Positions 1 to 11,034 of a DNA stretch of 64,000 nucleotides are shown piece after piece. The DNA is from Isoetes taiwanensis (Eukaryota; Streptophyta; Lycopodiopsida; Isoetales; Isoetaceae), in the NCBI GenBank assembly GCA_021234155.1, contig JAJEKV010000080.1, positions 1,286,182 to 1,350,181 on the forward strand. The letters run 5' to 3'. Position 1 is the stretch's first letter, and the number at the start of each line of letters is the position of its first letter. A program made the position numbers and the translations under genes. A model generated the notes under the pieces. It ran no database searches, was not told where the DNA came from, and was given only the letters and a program-made list of their open reading frames with translations.

Positions 1-1740
1 AGGAGAACGATCCTATACTTGAAGTCATATTGATTGATAGATTTGGAGTAATTGAGTATACCATAAGAAGGAAAATGATATTGAATATAGAGGATGTTAG
101 ATGTAGACTACACTTTTTTAGACAATTGACAAAATAAAAAACTTGTGATTGGTAAACGATAAGGGGCAATAACAGAGCTTGAAAAATGAACATATCATTC
201 ATGAATGTTGGCTTGCATTAGAGTTAAGACATTTACAATGGATCTAGAAGAGGTTACATTGACATTGTCTCTTAGAATTTAGGTTGGGGATTAGACAGTT
301 AGACTTGTATTTACAACACGCCTTCATTTTGAACTTTGTAAACTATGTATTTGCAATAATTTTGAATGTGGATATTTTCATAACATATCGAGTGGGTGCA
401 TAATTAAGAGAAAAGTACAGTGCCAATAGTCAAGTTTAAGCTTAAGAGAAATATATTGGTCATAAGTTTTGTCAGTTGATTTTGGCGACCGGGAGAAAAT
501 ATTTTTTTTTTAGGCGGACGGAAAAAATGAGAATGCTTTATATATGTTATAGATAGATGTCTAGGTGGGATAAATTTGTGTTTGGTTTAAAGGATTCATG
601 GCCGTTGAGATAAAAAAATCAAAGGCTCAGATTTCGATCCAAGTCATTCAATATTATTCGTCCTTTTTTTTTGGTGGAACAGAGTGTTTATGGCGGGAGA
701 CGGAGCAGATGAAGCCGCTTTGCCGCTTCTATCATCCCGCTCCTTTCCCGCTTCTTCCGATCTTCTATCTTCAGATGTGGTACGCAGATCCTCTATCTTC
801 AGATCTTCTATCTTCAGACGCAGGATGAGCGAAGCCTTTTTTCAGGATGAGCGAAGCCTTTTTTCCGTTTGTGAGGAACAAGCAATGTGAAGCAGACGCT
901 TCAGATGCAGAAATTAGAGAAAGGTTCAAACTCTGGCTCAAGCTCACGCTCAGGCTCAAGCTGCTCATCGAAAGGCTAGAAGATGTTGTTCTCCAGAACT
1001 TCACAATCGATTCTTCGCAGCTCTTCAGCATTTGGAGGCTCTCAGACTTGTAATTTTTTTTATTTCTTTTCAAATAGCTGCTCTAAAGCAAATCTAAGAG
1101 TTTATTATAGCTGATGGCCTCACAAATGATGAATAAGAGCCACTTGCAGGTTGGGATCTTGGCTTTTAGTTGGTAACAAGTCTGATTCTTGGTCTGATAT
1201 CAACGCCCTTTTTCTTTTCGCAGAAGTATGGGTTGCACATTAGGAGGCCAACTGCTAATAGTTGGACCAATTTCTATTAGTAGGAGGAATCTGGGTTTCT
1301 CCCGAATACAGCCAACAGAGTTGCAAGTCGTCTTAAGGCTGGGAAGGCTAGGAAGAAGATTGAGCTGCGGATGACCTTGCCAACAAGAAACGTCTGCCTT
1401 CCCCCCTGAAAAAAAAGCTGGGCTTGAACTGGATACATTTGAGTGGCATCCGTTTCCTATCTTTTTATCTTGTGGGTTTGTGGCAGGAGTTCTGGATTTG
1501 GCAGCAGGCGATACCTCAATACCTCGATTCTCCTTTTCTCATCTTTGTCTATCAAGGTAACCCTCCGTATCCTTTAGCTTGTTAATTATGCAAAATGCCA
1601 TCTTCAATCAATAATGTTGTAATCTGAATCATAGAAAGGTTGGTTTGTTTGGTGAGTTCGTTTATGCATAAAGTGTGTTTTGCAGAATGGGCTAGAGTTT
1701 GTCCCTGTATAAACGTGTTTTGTAAAGTGCCATGTCTGTC
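1..1740. other. Gene-poor stretch, probably interior of the CACTA element
   Basis: No convincing coding sequence is seen. Short open frames around 600-1050 have no recognisable motif. The stretch holds T-rich runs near 500 and 665, a cluster of TCTATCTTCAGA-type repeats at about 760-825, and a perfect tandem copy of a GGATGAGCGAAGCC unit at about 822-866. Because the CACTA end at 2937 points leftwards and no partner end is visible, this stretch is probably inside that element; that is inference. Confidence 0.4.
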
Positions 1741-1751
1741 TGTTTTCTAAG

Positions 1752-2079
1752 CTCTTGGAGAAGAGGAGTGTTGAAGACCTTATAATGAGTGTTGGCTCTG
1801 GTAAGTGTTTCAATTTTTGCATGGATGTCTGTTGAGCATTGTTTTGGCTGATTACTCAGGTGGAGGAGGAGGTGTGGCTGTCAGTGCTGGTGCATTAGCT
1901 TCAGGGGGAGCTTTTGCACCTACTGCTGCAGAAGTAACCAAGGAAGAACCCAAGGTACAGTCTTTTCCTACAAGTGTGCATTGCTCATTTTTATTGTGTT
2001 TTGATTATTTATGCTCATTTTGCAGGAAGAGCCAAAGGAAGACAATGATGACTGTATGGGTTTTAGTTTATTTGACTAA
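1752..2079 (+). pseudogene. 60S acidic ribosomal protein P2, C-terminal exons only
   Basis: Three exons encode the end of a ribosomal stalk P-protein, the flexible acidic tail that recruits elongation factors to the large ribosomal subunit. Exon 1752-1800 reads SVEDLIMSVGSG, exon 1860-1954 reads the Gly/Ala hinge (GGGGGVAVSAGALASGG), and exon 2026-2079 ends in the hallmark MGFSLFD followed by TAA. The introns have GT-AG ends (gtaagt...actcag and gtacag...ttgcag) and their phases fit. The SVEDLI/SGGGGGVAV pattern fits P2 better than P1 or P3. The N-terminal helical dimerisation domain is not found upstream in the window. This is therefore a fragment, probably captured by the CACTA element, or the 3' end of a gene with distant 5' exons. 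Confidence 0.75.
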
Positions 2080-2399
2080 CCCATCGGTTTATCCTAGAAT
2101 AACTGGGGTTCAAATCCATGTTCTTGAGTTCTTGGAATTATTGGGGTTCAAATCCCCTTTCCCGGTTCTGCACTGATATGAAGAAAAGGCTTGACAATCA
2201 GACAGAACCATTGATATTGGCAAGGGTTATTTTAAAAATGAAATCATTGCCATTGATGTGGACCCTTTATTAGCATCCACATTTAATAGCTTTACACCGT
2301 CGCAACAAAAACATGCTAAAGACGATGTCACAATGAAAATGCCATTTGAAAATGCCATTTGAAACGTCAAAACAACGTGCTTGTAACGTAAAGAACGTC

Positions 2400-2930
2400 T
2401 TAAAGACGTCACAGCAACATCTTTATTGCATATCGGCGACGTGGAACGTCGCTAATCAAATTAGAGGAACATGTATAACAAACGTTTCATTTGCGATGTG
2501 AAAGCAACGAGATAACAACGTTGGAACGACGTATGAAGGACGTTATACCGACGCCTTGTACGTTGCAGACACGTTGCCAAATACATCGTAAACAACGTCT
2601 ACGCTCCGACGTGTAAGCAACGAGATAAGAACGTTACGACGACGTGTAGAGGACGTTACACCGACGTCCCACGTCGAAAACAACGTTTCATGGGTGACGT
2701 AAAGATAACGAGATTAGAACGTCGTAGCGACGTATTAACAACGTTACAGCGACGTCGAGGACGTCGCAAAACTACGTTTCACCTGCGACGTGACGTCGCC
2801 CTGCGACGAATCCTAGGCGACGTCATTTGCAACGTCCGTGCAACATTTGCAAGACGTTTTCATGCGACGTCTGACGTCTCTAATACGTCGATGTGACGTC
2901 ACTAACGACGTCGCCAATAGCCCGTTCTGT
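2400..2930. repeat. CACTA subterminal repeat region rich in ACGTCG motifs
   Basis: About 530 bp are dominated by short ACGT-containing words in both orientations (CGACGT, ACGACG, CAACGT, GACGTC), far above the local background. Such arrays are typical binding sites for the CACTA-encoded DNA-binding protein. CpG and CpHpG are still abundant, which suggests the sequence is not very old or is under little cytosine decay. Confidence 0.8.
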
Positions 2931-2937
2931 AGTAGTG

Positions 2938-5065
2938 TCCCCCTATTATGCCTTGTTAGGGCTTTGTAAATATTTCTATTGGAGATGGTGTCTTGTACAA
3001 GACTAGAAATTTCTAGCCATGTTTTCCAATTCTCACCAACAGCCATTCTACCAATTGTGCACAAGCCCCTATCCATCCACTCCTTGTACTTCCTTGGATG
3101 TTTAAGAGCTAAACATCCATCATCGTCACTGACCAGCCCTTGATGCCAGAAAAAGTTGAAGTTTTCTGAGACCTGTTCTATTGGATAAGCTTTAAAGCAC
3201 ACAGACACCTTGTTCCAGGCTTGGATAATCCTTCTCATTATGGTGGAGGTGCCTGACCCTGGATTGAGTTGATAAAAAGCTGAATCAGGTAGATGATGAG
3301 GGGTAGATGGACTTCCCACTAATGTAGTCTTCCCAACCCAATATCTAGTGAAAACAAGGGCAGGAGATTTAGCAGCTGGGTCTAGAGCTCTCCAAACCAA
3401 TTTTGCTGCCAAAGCTTGAGCCTGCAAGAAAAGATCTTTGCATCCCAGTCCTCCTTTCTTTCTAGATAGAGTCAAATATTTCCATCCTACCATATGTGTG
3501 CCTTGCCAGATAAATTCCTTCATAATGACCTCTAGCTCCTGGTAAGTCTTCTTGTCTGCAATTATTGCTGATGAAAAATAAACATGAGAGCTGGCAATAA
3601 CACTGTTGATTATTTCTACTCTTCCAGCTAAAGACAGAGATTTGGGATACATTTGGAGCTTTTTCTTTATCTTGGTCACAATGGGTTCCCAAAGGCCATG
3701 CAGACTCATGTTGAGGGCTAATGGTAGACCCAATAGTTTGGTAGCTTTCTGAAGACCACAGACACTTATTCCCTCAATGTGATCCTCCAGGCTATCAGAA
3801 ATGAAGGCACATTTTTCCTTGTTTAGAACCACTCCTGAAGCTTTCCCAAAAAGCTCCATGGCAGTAAGAAAATTCTGGATACTGTCCCCTTGCCTTTTTA
3901 AAAACACAAAAGTATCATCAACATACTGCATTACTGATAAAGTGTCTTTTATATCTGGAAGATTTAGGCAACTGATTTTCTTATCTTGTTGCATCTTCAT
4001 GATAAATCTAGTAACCATTTCTGCTACTATTAGGAAGAGATAGGGGGCTAAAGGACACCCCTGTCTCACCCCTCTTTTACACTCAAAAAAGGAAGAGGGA
4101 GAGCCATTAACCAATACTGTTGAACAACCAGTTGCATTGAAGCCAACTATTTTCCCAATAACCTGTTCTGAGAAACCAAGCTGTGCCATGGCCCTATAAA
4201 GAAATTTCCAGTCAATAGTGTCATAGGCTCTCTTAAAATCCAACTTTAGGAGCACACAACCTTGATTGGTTAGTTTATTCCAGTGTAGACCTTCATAGGC
4301 TCCAATAAAATTGTCTAAGATGCACCTCCCTGGAAGAAAACCAGACTGGACTGGGCAGATCTTATTCTGAAGAATTTTTTTGACCCTGTTGGCAAAGATC
4401 TTAGCCAGAACTTTATATGTTACATTTGTTAATGAGATAGGTCTCCAATCCAAAAAATTGATAGGCATATCTACCTTTGGGATTAGAGCAATTAGGCCTG
4501 CATTAATTGCTGGGTGTAACTTTTCAGCCTGCCAAGCACCCTGTACAAATGTAACTATGTCCTTGTTCATTACATCCCAGAAATGATCATAAAATTCAGG
4601 GGGTAGACCATCAGGTCCAGGGCTTTTCCCATGAGCCATACTCTTTAATGTACTTAAGATCTCAGCTTCCATAGGGATTGCCAAAAGTTGCATGTCCTGA
4701 ATATAATCATCCTTTGGTCCAAGGTACTCAAAAAATTCAGCCATTTTAGCACTGTCATTATCCTTGGCTGCAAATAATTCCTTGTATTTACTATAAAACA
4801 GTTTTTGGATGTCTTCTTGCTTAGACAACTCTTGCTGATTATCATCTCGAACTGAGACTATCCCATTGTTCATAATTCTACTTTTAGCAGCTCTGAAAAA
4901 GAATTTTGAACTGCAATCATCCATGAGATTCACATATAAACTTCTGCTTTTTATGGCCAGACTTTTAGCTTCATGTTCTTCAATCAACTTGACCTTCCTT
5001 TCCAAGGACTCCTCTTTCTGCTGCAAATGCACATTGGCTTTGTCCAAGAAGAGAAGCGATTCTGC
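2938..5065 (-). pseudogene. LINE-A ORF2, reverse transcriptase part, truncated by CACTA
   Basis: This is the reverse transcriptase of an L1-type non-LTR retrotransposon, which copies element RNA at a nicked chromosomal target. Visible RT signatures include GKSPGPDGLPPEFY, RPISLTNVTYKVLAKI, SGFLPGRCILDNF, LLKLDFKRAYDTIDW, GVRQGCPLAPYLF and the catalytic YVDD box at about 3914-3925. The frame is open from 5065 to the CACTA junction at 2937; the apparent C-terminus to 2813 is CACTA sequence. The usual C-terminal zinc-knuckle part is missing, so the LINE was cut by the insertion. One in-frame stop (about 5066-5068) separates this part from the upstream linker. Confidence 0.92.
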
Positions 5066-5584
5066 CTAACATCTCTTATCTCCGAATAGACCTCCATTTT
5101 TTTCTAGCCTTTTTTTCCTGTTCCATTCCTTACCCCACTGCTTAACCCAATTTTTGATTTGTTTGCTTCTGCATATGAACTCCTTCATAGAGCCACTTGC
5201 ATTCAAGTGCTCTAATGAGCTATAAAATCTAGTGAAATCCTCACAAAATGTCTTGTTATTCAGGAGACTGACATTAAATTTGAAAGGGGTATCAGCACAT
5301 CTGTTTTGAGGAAAAATGCCAGTGTCCAGGATCTGTGGGTAATGATCTGAGATTGAGTTGCTACAGTCATTGTTGATGATCAGATTATCCCAGTCATCCA
5401 AAGTGGAGATACTGGTATAGTATCTGTCTAAAAGGCAATATACTCTGTCATTCCCCTTCCTCTTATTGCTCCAAGAGTATGCATTAGAGGAAGAGGGGGC
5501 ATGGTATATAAAACTATGAACCAATTTGTCCCATTGGGTTCTCCTTTGGACATATTGATCTTCTTTCCTGCCTTTTGCTCCCAA
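5066..5584 (-). pseudogene. LINE-A ORF2, end of endonuclease and linker
   Basis: This frame continues ORF2 after a frameshift. It carries the last endonuclease motifs (NAYSWSNKR, RVYCLLDRYYTS, and ISDHYP, matching the S-D-H active-site region of APE-type LINE endonucleases) and the linker towards the reverse transcriptase. It ends at an in-frame stop at about 5066, six codons before the open RT frame resumes. One frameshift and one stop in an otherwise readable ORF2 indicate a fairly young, recently disabled copy. Confidence 0.85.
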
Positions 5585-6066
5585 GATGGAGTGTTATTAA
5601 AATCACCACTGAGAATCCAGTTATTGGTATTCTGTCCTTGCAGCCAATCTGCCATATTTTTCCATTGCTCTTCTCTTTCCTCAGGAGAGGTAGAGGCATA
5701 GACATTTATGATGCCTACTTGCTCTTGCCCAATCTTCAGAAATGCCACCTGCCATCTACCTGAGGGGTGCAAGAAAGAATTTACCATTTTATACCCACTC
5801 CAAGCAATGCAGATGCCTCCTTTTGTGCCATCTGTAGGGGACCAGATGGATTCTCCATTGGGGAAAATCCAATTTCCCAAGTTTGAGGCCTCAAAGGCTG
5901 GCAGCCTGTGCTCCTGTAGAAGGACAATGTCTGCTTTGAGCTCCTTGAGAGCTATTAGAGCCCTTTTCCTTTTCAGGGGACCCTTGATTCCTCTTAGATT
6001 CCATGTGACTATCTTCATTGGGTTTTGGAACTTCTGGAGCGAAACTTGAGCAATGACATGCTTCAT
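5530..6066 (-). pseudogene. LINE-A ORF2, APE-type endonuclease N-terminal part
   Basis: This is the start of ORF2. MKIVTWNLRGI, IVLLQEHRL, GGICIAWSG, INVYAS and WILSGDFNNTPS are the standard motifs of the apurinic-like endonuclease that nicks target DNA for L1 retrotransposition. Reading is good until about position 5560, where the frame shifts to the one used at 5584-5066. ORF2 begins 20 bp after the ORF1 stop, the usual tight plant L1 layout. The methionine at MKIVTWN is the more typical start; the frame is open upstream to 6066. Confidence 0.9.
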
Positions 6067-6085
6067 GCAATAAGAACATTTGTCA

Positions 6086-7574
6086 TTAATAATACTGCAA
6101 GCTTACAACCATGGGGGTATAGACCTTTTTCTGTCTTTTTTTGAACTGTGGCAGAGGAGTAACATAATTCTGCTCCTTTAATTCACTCCTCAGCTCTTCT
6201 TCACAGACTTCTTCTTCATCCCAGAATTTACCAGACAGCCTGGAAGAAGGGTCTTTCAGCTCTCTTAGTTGTGCTGCTGGAGTCTTGAACACTTCCCTTT
6301 CCAGGATTGATGTATTTCCAGGTGTGGTTTCCTCCAATTCTTGACCAGAGGGGCTTATAGGTCTATTGATCTGATCACTAACAATTTCCTGGCCAACTGG
6401 AGTTACAAGTTTTTGGGGCTGATTCCCCAATCCTTGGCCAGGTGGACTTACAGGCCTATTGCAGTGCTCAACATCAATTCCCTGGCCTTCTGGAACTGTA
6501 AACCCTGGATTTGGGTCAATATCCAAATCCCCTGTATCAGATGCATCTTTTACATGGCCCTCAGCAATAGAGGTCTCTATTGTAGTATCTTCAATGCTTG
6601 AAACCGGGTCAAAAACCTCTGATCCTTTGGGGAATAATTCCATGACAGGAAGGGGAGATTCATTGCTATTGTTGGCTGTCAGGAGAGGAGTTTTGGGTGA
6701 GCTCGGTTCTCCTTTCTCCTTGTACCCAATTGACTCCTCAGATGAGGAATAGCTTCCATTCCCCTGAGGCTCCCTTATTGTGAGAGCCATGGAGTTATTC
6801 TTTTGAAAGGATTTTTCCTCCTCCAGGACCCCTTTCCCTTTGAAATCTGGATTGTTGAGGACCTTCACTTTAGAAGCGTCCTCCATGAACTGAACCTTTC
6901 TTTTCCATTCAGTTCTCAATTTCCTCTCCAAACTTTTTCCTGACTCTACTTTAGCTCTCTCCTTTTCTCTTTCTTCTCTGATTTTTTGTTTCCTTCTTTT
7001 CCTTTTTTCACTCCCATTTTTGTTCTGCCTGTATCTTTCTGCGTTTCCCTTATTGGATGTAATCCATATTTCCTCGTTCTGATTCCCCTGTTTCCTTTGA
7101 TTTATTTCCCTTGAGGTCTCTTTTAGCTCTCTCTCTCCTTTGCAAATTTCCCCCCCATGGAGTCTCAATCCACAGGCCGAGCATGGCTGTGGCAGTCCTT
7201 GCCATACCAATTTTAAGGTTTTGGGATTACCAAAGTAATCCACAAAGTTTATGTCACTCAGGATTGGCTTTAAAAGGTCGATTTGAGCCCAAACTCTTGG
7301 GGCTTTATCTGGAGAAACTTCCCAACTAATAACATTCCCAGTCTGCTGGAATAGAGTGAGCAAGGATTGCTCGTTCCAGTACATCAGATTTAGACCTTGT
7401 AGAGATGTCCAGGCCGGGTGATACAGCTCAGAAAAATTTTGAGGGTCAAAGGAAGGATACCATTTTTGAAAGAAAAATTGAGTGTTAGCCTTGGAGATGG
7501 TTCCTTGTTTGAGCAAAAGGGTAGCTGTCTGGCTATTACCGCATTCAACCATAAAAAAAGGAAAGTCAATCCAG
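6086..7574 (-). pseudogene. LINE-A ORF1, C-terminal part with zinc knuckle
   Basis: This is the gag-like ORF1 protein of a plant L1 LINE, which binds RNA. The segment FFFQKWYPSFDP followed by VWQGLPQPCSACGLRLHGG fits the DUF4283 plus zf-CCHC_4 arrangement, with knuckle C-x2-C-x4-H. It is followed by a long charged, low-complexity tail (KREKERAK-type) to the stop at 6086. The open frame has an internal ATG at 7552 but is also open upstream to the transposon junction (IDFPFFMVEC). The missing N-terminus is at 34612-35234, and the two halves are in frame once the 27-kb insertion and one TATA copy are removed. Confidence 0.88.
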
Positions 7575-7578
7575 TATA

Positions 7579-7602
7579 GGGTAAAAGAAAGCTAGGGTGT
7601 CT
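7579..7602 (+). repeat. Left terminal inverted repeat of the giant transposon
   Basis: The repeat starts GGGTAAAAGAAAGCTAGG and continues GTGTCT. It matches the right end (34588-34611) base for base over 24 bp. Immediately inside lies a near-perfect palindrome at 7611-7639 (arms TGCCCTTACATTAT and ATAATGTAGGGCA). Confidence 0.9.
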
Positions 7603-8868
7603 AAAAAAAATGCCCTTACATTATGTATAATGTAGGGCATGTAGGCACCCGTTTTTGTTATTTTTTTGAATTTTAGTTAGTTGGGATATGCAATGATTAG
7701 GAATAGCCACGTCAGCAATTCAAAATTATGAGTGGCAGTGGCAACCAGAACGGACCTTCATTGCAATTTTTCGGAGGGAGATTGCGAAGTGTTTCTTGTT
7801 TAGGAAAAAAATTTGCCGCCGTTCCAATTTTTTGTGTTTGTGAGTGATCAACGAAGTAATTCGACTGTAACTATTCTTCTTCCTCGAAATCCTTGCCCAA
7901 ATCCAAGCAATGGACGCCTTTGCCTCCCGGAAGTCACCCAGATTAAACAAAAATTTGAAAATGGTCGATTCTAGCAAGAAAGCCGAGAAAAAAGGAACCA
8001 GGGCCAAAAAGAAGACTTATTTGTGAAGAACCCGCTGTTGTGGAAGCAAAGCATGTAAGATGTGTCAATGCAGATGAAATTTTTCCAGATTTACAACAGA
8101 TAATGGACGAGCAGTGGGGGCCCAAAGAGATACGGGGGTTCAAAGAATCTAGCGTGAAGCCAGAGTGGGCCGAGAACTTCTACAAACATTATGAAATTGT
8201 TTTTCGTAAGCGGGAGGTCACAAATCGCCATGTACCTGAGTACTTTGCTCTGCATTCGCCCTTCAATTGACAGGTAAAAAAGTAGATTGGGATACTTTTA
8301 AAGTTTTGGCCAAAGATTTGGCAAAGGGAGGAGCAAAAGAATCTGCTATTACAGAAGAAATTGGGACCTCTAAATCCACATCCAAGGTTCCTAAATTTCA
8401 GCAAGGATTTTACCCTAAGGAAGAGCTTGAATTTGCGTAAACTCTCAAGCCAGTTGTCATGGAGAGTTAATTAGCAAAGACATCCAAGGTTGAAGAACCG
8501 AAAATTCATTTGGCGTAATTACGTGACAATATAAATAAGATTTCGGGAAGAAAGGATGCACATGAAGAGGACCTAGCACGGATACAAGAAGACATCAATA
8601 GTGTTCTCGATGACGCCAAGCGTAATAAGAGAGACATCAAGACGTGGTAGCGTGAGGTTGACCTTTTGATGAGGGATAGAACCGGGAAGGAAGAAATATC
8701 AAGAGAATTCAGGAGCCATTAGAGAAAGCCATTCGGAAAAGGAGTTATGTGAAAAGAGGATTGCGTAACTTGAGGAGGCTCACAAAGTTCGCTTTGAGTG
8801 TCGCAGACGGCTTGATGATATGCATAAGCATTCGGCAATGATTCTCCCTTCAGCCCAAAACAAGCTTA

Positions 8869-9081
8869 GTGATCTCTCCAGCTGAAGAAAAATTCATATC
8901 TGTGCATGGATATGTGTTTTGTAGTAATGGCTTTGCTAATAATGAACCTATCCTAGTTGCTCCATGCGAGCATTCATTTCATATCTTCTGTTTCTCATAT
9001 TCTATTTCTGCTGGACTATCCTGCCCAAGAGCATGCAAATGGGATGAAAACATTTCAAAGATCTTGGGTGTGTACACTGGA
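8869..9081 (+). CDS. RING-like zinc-binding exon
   Basis: The frame contains ILVAPCEHSFHIFCFSY followed by LSCPRACKW. The spacing C-x-H-x2-H-x2-C ... C-P-x2-C resembles the second half of a RING or U-box-like zinc module. An upstream pair is not obvious, so the fold is uncertain. The exon ends at 9081 with donor GTAAGC. The phase joins the exon at 10183 to give TGELQSAKKTTEQK. The intron between (9082-10182) carries a hAT-like MITE. Confidence 0.45.
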
Positions 9082-9382
9082 GGTAAGCAGTATTTCATGA
9101 TTTATGTTTAATTTGCTGCACCCAGGATTACTGCAATGTAGAATCCATTTACATGTAGAATCCATTTACATGTAGATTGCTGCACTTAAGGTTTTGCTAC
9201 AGCATGTAGGAGTGTACTGGTTATTTTATACTTATAGTTCCATGCCTTGCATGTCATACATATATGTGTTTCTTACATACATGCTGTACATTCACAGTGT
9301 AGGGTCCTAGATGTAGAACTTAAATACATAAAATTAGGAGTTGTGTACTGAGTTTTGTGGCAGAACATTTAGAGGTATTTTA

Positions 9383-9957
9383 CAATGTTGTTAAGTACGT
9401 CAAAATCCGTACGTTTAAAAAACGTTTTTTAAGATTTTTTGAAGATTTTTAAAATTTTTGAAAAAAATCTTTAAAAACGTATTTCATATAAAATACGTTA
9501 AAAATCTTTAAAATCCTTAAAATCCTTAAAAATCCTTAAAAATCTTTAAAAATCCTTAAAAATCCTTAGATTGTAATTTTTTTTATCTAAATATATGACA
9601 TTCTTGAAGTTATTTATCTTTATGTATAAAATTCTTATACTTCTTAACCTCTATAATAATATTTTTCTGAACTTTCTTAAGAGTTGCATAGCAAAACAGC
9701 TATGATATCTTTATAGTTGAACTTAATAGTTCTAGCATAAGCTTCTGATTTACTTGTTGACATGCTACGTCTTATAACTTGTAACAAAAATGTGCATTTT
9801 AACAGTGGCAAATATGTCCAATAAAGCAGTGCAAAGAATGTGTAATTTTTTTATTTTTTATTTTTTGGTCATACCAAATCATAAAAATCCTTTAAAAAAC
9901 GTGAGGATTTTTATAGTTGTTGCCTAAAAATAAAAAACGGGTTTTTTAACAACATTG
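9383..9957. mobile_element. hAT-like MITE in an intron of the left-arm gene
   Basis: The 575-bp insert has terminal inverted repeats starting CAATGTTGTTAA and is flanked by a perfect 8-bp target duplication, GTATTTTA (9375-9382 and 9958-9965). An 8-bp duplication is characteristic of hAT elements. The interior is AT-rich without a coding frame and includes a tandem run of AAAAATCCTT-type units at about 9495-9580. Confidence 0.9.
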
Positions 9958-10182
9958 GTATTTTATGTAATGTCTGATGTGTACATGTGCATACATTGGA
10001 GCACATTCATGTACATTACATGTACATTCCATCTAGATAAACAGCTGTTTACATGTGTATGTACTCAAAGTACTTGAACGTAGATCAGTTCTAGTAATAT
10101 GTACAGCTATTGATATGTACAGAACAGTTAGAGACTGATTAGTTTGAGACTGATATCTGACTGTTATGTGATTTATTTTCAG

Positions 10183-10900
10183 AGCTTCAAAGTGCCAAAA
10201 AAACAACTGAGCAGAAACTACACCACAGATCAGGTGCGCTTGTTTTCAAATTGTTTTGCATTGTGTCAGAGGAAGCAATTTCTTATTCTTGGTTCGATTT
10301 TCACAGTTTTGGAGGTTCCAAAGAAAATTGAGGTGCAAGATGTAGCCGAGGGAAAGAAAGCAGTGATTGAAGGAAAAAGCAAAATCACTATTCTTGCGGT
10401 GATACAGGTTGAGGAGGCTGGCATTCCAGGTCTGCATGGTGACATTCCAGATTATGACGAGGAACTCGAGAGATTGAGGGAGCAGGCTAAGGCCACATCT
10501 TCAAAAGTAAAGGCAGCAGCAGAAAATGTGACTCCAAAGAAGAAGTCCACGCCTAAAAAGCCACAGAAGAAGGCAGCAGTAGAAATAGGTAAGAAAGCAT
10601 TTTATTTCAGTGTGTACAGCAGCTGAGAAGTCCATGACATCCTATGTTTACAGGTCCTAATGAAGAGGAATCTTCCGAGCATCAAGATGTAGAGCAGGAT
10701 ACTCTTAAGTTTGTGTCAAATCTTGCTTCTGACATAGTAAAGGAAGCTGAATTTCATGACAATGAGAAATCAGGAGAGGTTGAAGACGAGGATTCTGGAC
10801 CTAATAAGAATCTGAGTGAGGAAACCAAAAAAGATGGGAAGGAAATGGATACTGACTCGAGAAAAAAAAGACGTCAGCATCGTAAGAATGATCTCTACAG
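10183..10900 (+). CDS. Lysine/glutamate-rich middle exons of the left-arm gene
   Basis: Three exons are bounded by consensus splice sites: 10183-10233, 10307-10588 and 10654-10900. The joined frame reads SVLEVPKKIEVQDVAEGKK, then a basic run (TPKKKSTPKKPQKKAAVEI) and an acidic stretch with ESSEHQDVEQD, ending KKRRQHRKNDLYR. The alternating basic and acidic low-complexity sequence looks like a disordered nuclear linker. No known domain is recognised. All three phases agree, which supports real transcription at some point in the past. Confidence 0.55.
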
Positions 10901-11034
10901 GTAACTTGATCTACATATCTTACATTTTTTTTTAATTCTAGTATCCAAGTTAAAAACTTTAAAATAATATGGATAGTAGTAGACGAATGTAGATGATTTG
11001 TGTAAATGTACTGGTCATTGAACCCGCATCGCAG

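Larger units (their letters stand above)
1..2937 (-). mobile_element. CACTA (En/Spm) transposon end
   Basis: The minus strand starts at 2937 with CACTACTACAGAACGGG, a classic plant CACTA terminal inverted repeat. It is followed inward (about 2940 down to 2400) by many direct and inverted CGACGT, ACGACGT and CAACGT motifs, the usual CACTA subterminal array where the TnpA-type protein binds. The flanking base triplet is TCC (2938-2940), a candidate 3-bp target duplication. The other end is not in the window, so the left coordinate is only the window edge. The element interrupts the 3' part of the LINE-A ORF2, whose reading frame runs on into it to 2813. Confidence 0.85.

Noticed and set aside
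2813-2937. C-terminal end of the LINE-A reverse transcriptase as read from the open frame
   Set aside because: This part lies beyond the CACTA terminal repeat and is made of CACTA subterminal repeats.
7552-7554. Start codon of LINE-A ORF1 at the first ATG after the transposon end
   Set aside because: The domain begins further upstream; the true N-terminus lies across the 27-kb insertion at 35,234.
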